A stretch of DNA of 64,000 nt from positions 1,612,001-1,676,000 of the forward strand of contig LATX02000001.1 of assembly GCA_001466705.2 (NCBI GenBank), given 5' to 3'. Below, in pieces: positions 60,160-64,000 of this stretch (positions within the stretch are counted from its first letter, which is position 1; every line of letters begins with the position of its first letter). The translations under genes and the position numbers were made by a program. The notes under the pieces were generated by a model, which saw only the letters and a program-made list of their open reading frames with translations, did not search any database and had not been told where the DNA came from. Source of the stretch: Moniliophthora roreri. Taxonomy: Eukaryota > Basidiomycota > Agaricomycetes > Agaricales > Marasmiaceae.

Positions 60160-61432
60160 ATGTGGTCCCCCGTCCCACTACAGCTCGCCTTGCTAGTCCC
60201 GTTGGCGTGGTGCAAACCCGCACTCGCACCTACGAGCCGAGACGTTGACGGTGGTAGGTCAAAGATTGCGCCCAAGGTCTTCATCTTCAGTATGGTAACG
60301 TATCCCATCTCTTTTGCATCATTCTCTCTCACCACCATGCTCACACCTCTATCTCTCTCTCCCACAGTTTGACGCAGAAGCCGACGTCTGGTACAACATC
60401 CCCGAATTCAACCTTCTCGCTCATAACATCTCCGTCCCGGGCTTCTCCCCTCTCTTCCCACAAGCTCACTGCACTTCTTCCGGCACCATCTGCCAAGCCA
60501 CATTCGGCGAAGGCGAAATAAACGCCGCCTCAACCATCTCTTCCCTCCTCTATTCCCCACAATTTGACCTAACCAAAACATACTTTCTCATCGGCGGTAT
60601 AGCCGGAATCAACCCCAAACTCGGGACATTGGGGTCTGTGACATTTGCGAGATATGCCGTTCAGGTGGATTTACAGTTTGAGATTGATGGGAGAGAGATT
60701 CCTGCTGGATTTAATACGGGGTACGTCCCACAGGGATCGAGAAACCCAGATCAATACCCACAATCGATTTATGGGACAGAGGTGTTTGAGGTGAACGATG
60801 CGCTAAGGCAGGTTGCGTACGAGTTTGCAAAGACGGCCGAACTGGTGGATACACCAGAAGCAAAGGCGTATCGAGCCAACTATGCTGGCGTCGAAGCGTT
60901 TGCGGCAGCTGCTAATCCGCCGAGTGTTGTATTGTGTGATACGGCTACGGCGGATACTTTTTGGGCTGGCACGTTGCTGGCAGAAGCGTTTGAGAATACG
61001 ACGAGGTTGTGGACGAATGGGACGGGGGTGTATTGTTCGACGCAGCAGGAGGATAATGCGACCCTTGAGGTGCTTATGCGGGGAGACATATCCGGTCTCG
61101 TGGATTTCTCGCGTATTATTATTATGCGTACGGGTTCAGATATTGATAGGCCGTTCCCTGGGCAGACATCTGCAGAGGGCCTGTTTGCGGATCAAGGAGG
61201 GTTTTTGGTTTCGGTGGAGAACATTTATGTCGCAGGGGTCAAGGTCGTGCAGGGGATCATGAATGGATGGGATAGCAAGTTTAGTGCTGGGGTGAAACCC
61301 GCAAACTATATCGGCGACATATTTGGTTCGTTGGGTGGTCAGCCGGACTTTGGACCGGGTAGTATTTTTGGTGGACAACAAGCGCCATCTACTCGGAGAT
61401 CTCTGATGAGGAAACGAAATAGTCGACGTTGA
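60160..61432 (+). CDS. Purine nucleoside permease family protein (NUP)
   Basis: Exons 60160-60294 and 60368-61432 give 1200 nt, or 399 residues. A signal peptide is likely (MWSPVPLQLALLVPLAWC). The conserved parts are KIAPKVFIFSMFDAEADVW, FLIGGIAGINPKLGTLGSV, PDQYPQSIYGTEVFEVN, LCDTATADTFWAGTLLAEAF and MRGDISGLVDFSRIIIMRTG. This is the fungal NUP family, related in fold to nucleoside phosphorylases and first described as a nucleoside transporter in Candida (family knowledge). I see no multiple membrane spans, so a secreted or wall-associated nucleoside-binding or hydrolysing role is as likely as transport (inference). It ends in a basic tail (RRSLMRKRNSRR). Confidence 0.9.
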
Positions 61433-62171
61433 GCACATCTGGATTCTGACGTATGAGTAGTTTGAACTACCGAAATGAAATATTAGAGCTTTACCTAGAG
61501 TCCGAGAGTGTGCGAGGGGTATCGCCGTCTCGTGCCAACCATTGAAGTAAGATACAGCGAAAGGTGGCAGTCGAAATCGCACATTGCCTGAGGAAATGAG
61601 CCTCGAGCTTACGTGCCCATCGCAGGAGGCCACCAAGGGATTTCGGCCGAAGAATATCGGTGTGGCTACCTGCTCCTGTCAGGTGAGCTATTCAGGAGTC
61701 TAGTATACGATCGCGAATGGACACGCGTACAGCCTACAGGTAGGATGGATCCTACTTCGGACCTATTCGGACACTCAGCTGCCCTGACTCGGCCAATTTG
61801 TTGGATCGGTCTTGTTCGGGTGTCGTCCAAGTCGCGTTGAAACTACTGCAAATTTTGCATTGGCTCGAGGTTTCAGCGGGAGACTGGGCTACCAATGTGT
61901 GCTTTCGTTAGTGACTTGCGAGACGATAAGGACAAGATTCATACCAGGTACCATTCTCGAGATGGTGGTAAAATACCACGATGCCACTGTCATAACCCAA
62001 ATCGTAATTGACTGTGCATTTGTTCAGTTCTGTCTTCGCTTTATGGAAAATACGCGAGTCAGGAAATACCACTTGGGGTTCTGCCATTCGGTCGTGGTCG
62101 AGGTTTAAGTCAGGGAACGGATCTTAACAGTCCCAGCCAGATTCCCCAGCTTGTCTCTCTTCATCTCCATC
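61433..62171. other. Intergenic region upstream of BCAT
   Basis: Contains the hairpin-forming sequence at 61622-61681, a small GTAGGAT/ATCCTAC hairpin at 61740-61755 and two TTCGGAC repeats around 61757-61776. No supported gene. Confidence 0.45.
61622..61681. repeat. Imperfect stem-loop with central palindrome
   Basis: CAGGAGGCCAC near 61623 is complemented in two blocks by GTGGC and CTCCTG near 61661-61679. Between them lies the perfect palindrome TTCGGCCGAA (61642-61651). It could be a regulatory dyad or the remnant of a small inverted-repeat element. Confidence 0.45.
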
Positions 62172-63912
62172 ATGTCACTCTCATCTTCCCTGCTTCGCTC
62201 TCGGCTTTCCCGCAATGGCTTCCAAGCAGCGTATAGAAACCCGAAACTTTCATGGGGTGCATCCGCAATGCTTACACGTCTGCAAAATACACTGGCACCC
62301 ACGGCTTCGAGCCAGGCCACTTCACTAGATCCAATGACAGGAGAAGTGGTTGCGCTACCCGATATCCAGGTACGACCCTTTTTCTCTAGCGAGTCGAGTC
62401 AACAGTATTGATTTTTGTAGCCAAACAGAATGGTTATCACCAAGAACCCAAACCCAACCCCACCTCCTTCATCGAAAACCTTGGTCTTTGGTCGGACTTT
62501 TGTGAGTAATTGAACGTTGTTGTGGTGGTACTCTGTATTTTTTGCTCATCCAGTCGACAGACTGACCATATGCTCACCGTTCCATGGGACATTGTAAACG
62601 GATGGGGTGCTCCTCACATTCAACCTTGTATGTCTCGCCAGTATGGTCACAAAAGATCGTGTTCTAATTCAGTACACGTAGATGGTTCTCTGAAACTCGA
62701 CCCCAGCACTACCGTTTTGCATTATGCGCAAACGCTATTTGAAGGCTTGAAGGCATACCGCGACGAAAACGGAAAAGTGACCTTGTTCCGGCCGGACATG
62801 AACATGAAGAGAATGAACAATAGCGCAAAGAGACTAGCCTTGCCCGTGCGTTATCAAAGCTTGCGCATAGATCCACAGTGCACTCACGTTGAATAAACAG
62901 ACGTTTGACGGGGAAGCCTTGCTCGAATGTATCAAGGAACTCATTCGACTTGACAAACATTGGATCCCCAGAGAACCTGGTCATTCCCTATACATTCGTC
63001 CCACACTTAGTTGAGTTGACACTGAACTCACAAAAGACGCGTCAAACTCATCTACTTTTCTCAGTTGGAACACAAAGGTTCATTGGTGTTGCACCACCTA
63101 GCGAGGCACTTCTCTTTGTTATTTGCAGTCCCGTAGGACCCTATTACCCGAATGGGTTCAAGCCCATCGCTCTCTACGGCACTACGGAATACATACGTGC
63201 CGCACCCGGAGGTACGAGATACTAAAACATCAACATGACCAACAGTTGAATGTCTCTTTAGGTACTGGTGCTTACAAGCTGGGCGTCAACTACGCACCCG
63301 GTGTGCTTCCTCAGAAAGAAGTCTCGAAACGTGGGTATGCACAGAACCTCTGGCTTCACGGACCAGAACACTACCTCACCGAAGTACGTGTCATACTATT
63401 TGAAAGAAATTCGAGTTGATGGATCGTGTCTAGGTTGGGACGATGAACATGTTCGTGGTGATAAAGCAGGATGATGGATGTGAGTCCTAGACTTTACTAG
63501 TTCAGCACATAATTCACGTCTTGTTGCAGCCTTTGAGCTCATTACCCCTCCCCTTGACGGAATGATTCTTCCTGGCGTTACCCGTGACTCTGTGCTTGGC
63601 CTCGCGCGAGAGCACACCACAGGTATCAAGAAGATTCTCGACCTTCCCGAGAACCTCACCGTCTCAGAGCGGCCCATCTCAATGAAGGAGATTAAGGAAG
63701 CTTCAAAGGCGAACCGCCTCGTCGAGCTTTTCGGCTCCGGTACTGCGGCTGTTATCAGCCCCGTAGACAGGATAGGCTATCTCGGCGAAGATATCCTCAT
63801 ACCTACCGGTGAAGATGGCATGGGCCCAATTTCTAGACCTATCTGGACAGAATTGGTCGGACGACAGACGGGTGCGATACCAAGCGCGTGGAGTGTGGTT
63901 GTCTCCGAGTAA
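62172..63912 (+). CDS. Branched-chain amino-acid aminotransferase
   Basis: PLP enzyme interconverting Leu, Ile and Val with their keto acids. The N-terminus [17 protein letters not shown] suggests a mitochondrial presequence, so it is likely the mitochondrial (Bat1-like) form. Splice joins are clear: [71 protein letters not shown]. Core: [34 protein letters not shown]. The catalytic Lys is in [30 protein letters not shown] and [14 protein letters not shown] follow. ATG at 62172 is preferred over the upstream open frame, which starts with TTG. Confidence 0.95.
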
Positions 63913-64000
63913 TTTATGCGATTCTACGTTTTGCTTCTTTAGAGGGTCGAACATAATTTCTGTTTCTATTATATAGAGGAAAGCGATCAAGAAATACAGG

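Overview
The window reads as nuclear DNA of a filamentous basidiomycete, most likely an Agaricomycete. Genes are dense and lie on both strands. Nearly every gene is cut by introns of about 48-62 nt with GTRNGY donors. The gene set is fungal: alpha-aminoadipate lysine synthesis, a Cdc11-type septin, Dip5-type permeases, a DUF917 protein and long Ser/Pro-rich regulatory proteins. I rebuilt most gene models by splicing by eye. Many of them (PLC, RhoGEF, ELP4, LYS1, TIM8, IES1 copy 1, hydrolase, MIT protein, PXA protein, PIN1, nucleoside permease) give exon sums divisible by three with a terminal stop.

Layout. 0-6.3 kb: tail of a DUF917/hydantoinase-type gene, then a PH-EF-X-Y-C2 phospholipase C (+). 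7.5-14.6 kb: two tandem Dip5-like amino-acid permeases (+) separated by a ~0.78 kb element with long terminal inverted repeats. 15.2-20 kb: an LRR-DH-PH Rho exchange factor (-). 20.4-22.8 kb: ELP4 (-) and IMP1 (+), head to head about 37 bp apart. 22.9-23.4 kb: a segment of about 497 bp with no CpG at all. 24.1-27.3 kb: saccharopine dehydrogenase LYS1 (+) and a disordered fungal protein (+). 27.8-32.1 kb: an IES1-like INO80 subunit (-), TIM8 (+) and an LPA acyltransferase (-). 32.5-38.3 kb: an AAAP amino-acid transporter (-) and a large alpha/beta-hydrolase protein (+). 38.9-42.3 kb: a type I membrane protein (-) and a second, diverged IES1-like gene (+). 43.2-47.9 kb: a MIT-domain protein and septin CDC11 (both -). 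48.1-55.5 kb: MSH1 (+) and mitochondrial-type aconitase (-). 55.8-59.4 kb: PIN1 and a PXA protein (-), then a single-pass membrane protein (+). 60.2-63.9 kb: a secreted purine nucleoside permease-like protein and branched-chain aminotransferase (both +).

Several genes concern amino acids: two Dip5 permeases, an AAAP transporter, saccharopine dehydrogenase, aconitase and branched-chain aminotransferase. Several act in mitochondria: IMP1, TIM8, MSH1, aconitase and BCAT. Most are housekeeping genes, and nothing shows that they form one cluster.

The least ordinary signals are the TIR element with a coding-like interior, the CpG-free relic, the duplicated IES1-like genes, very small exons (5, 6, 8, 8 and 10 nt), two GC-AG introns, and an alpha/beta-hydrolase whose catalytic core is split by a long disordered insert. 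I found no rRNA, convincing tRNA, CRISPR array or viral sequence.
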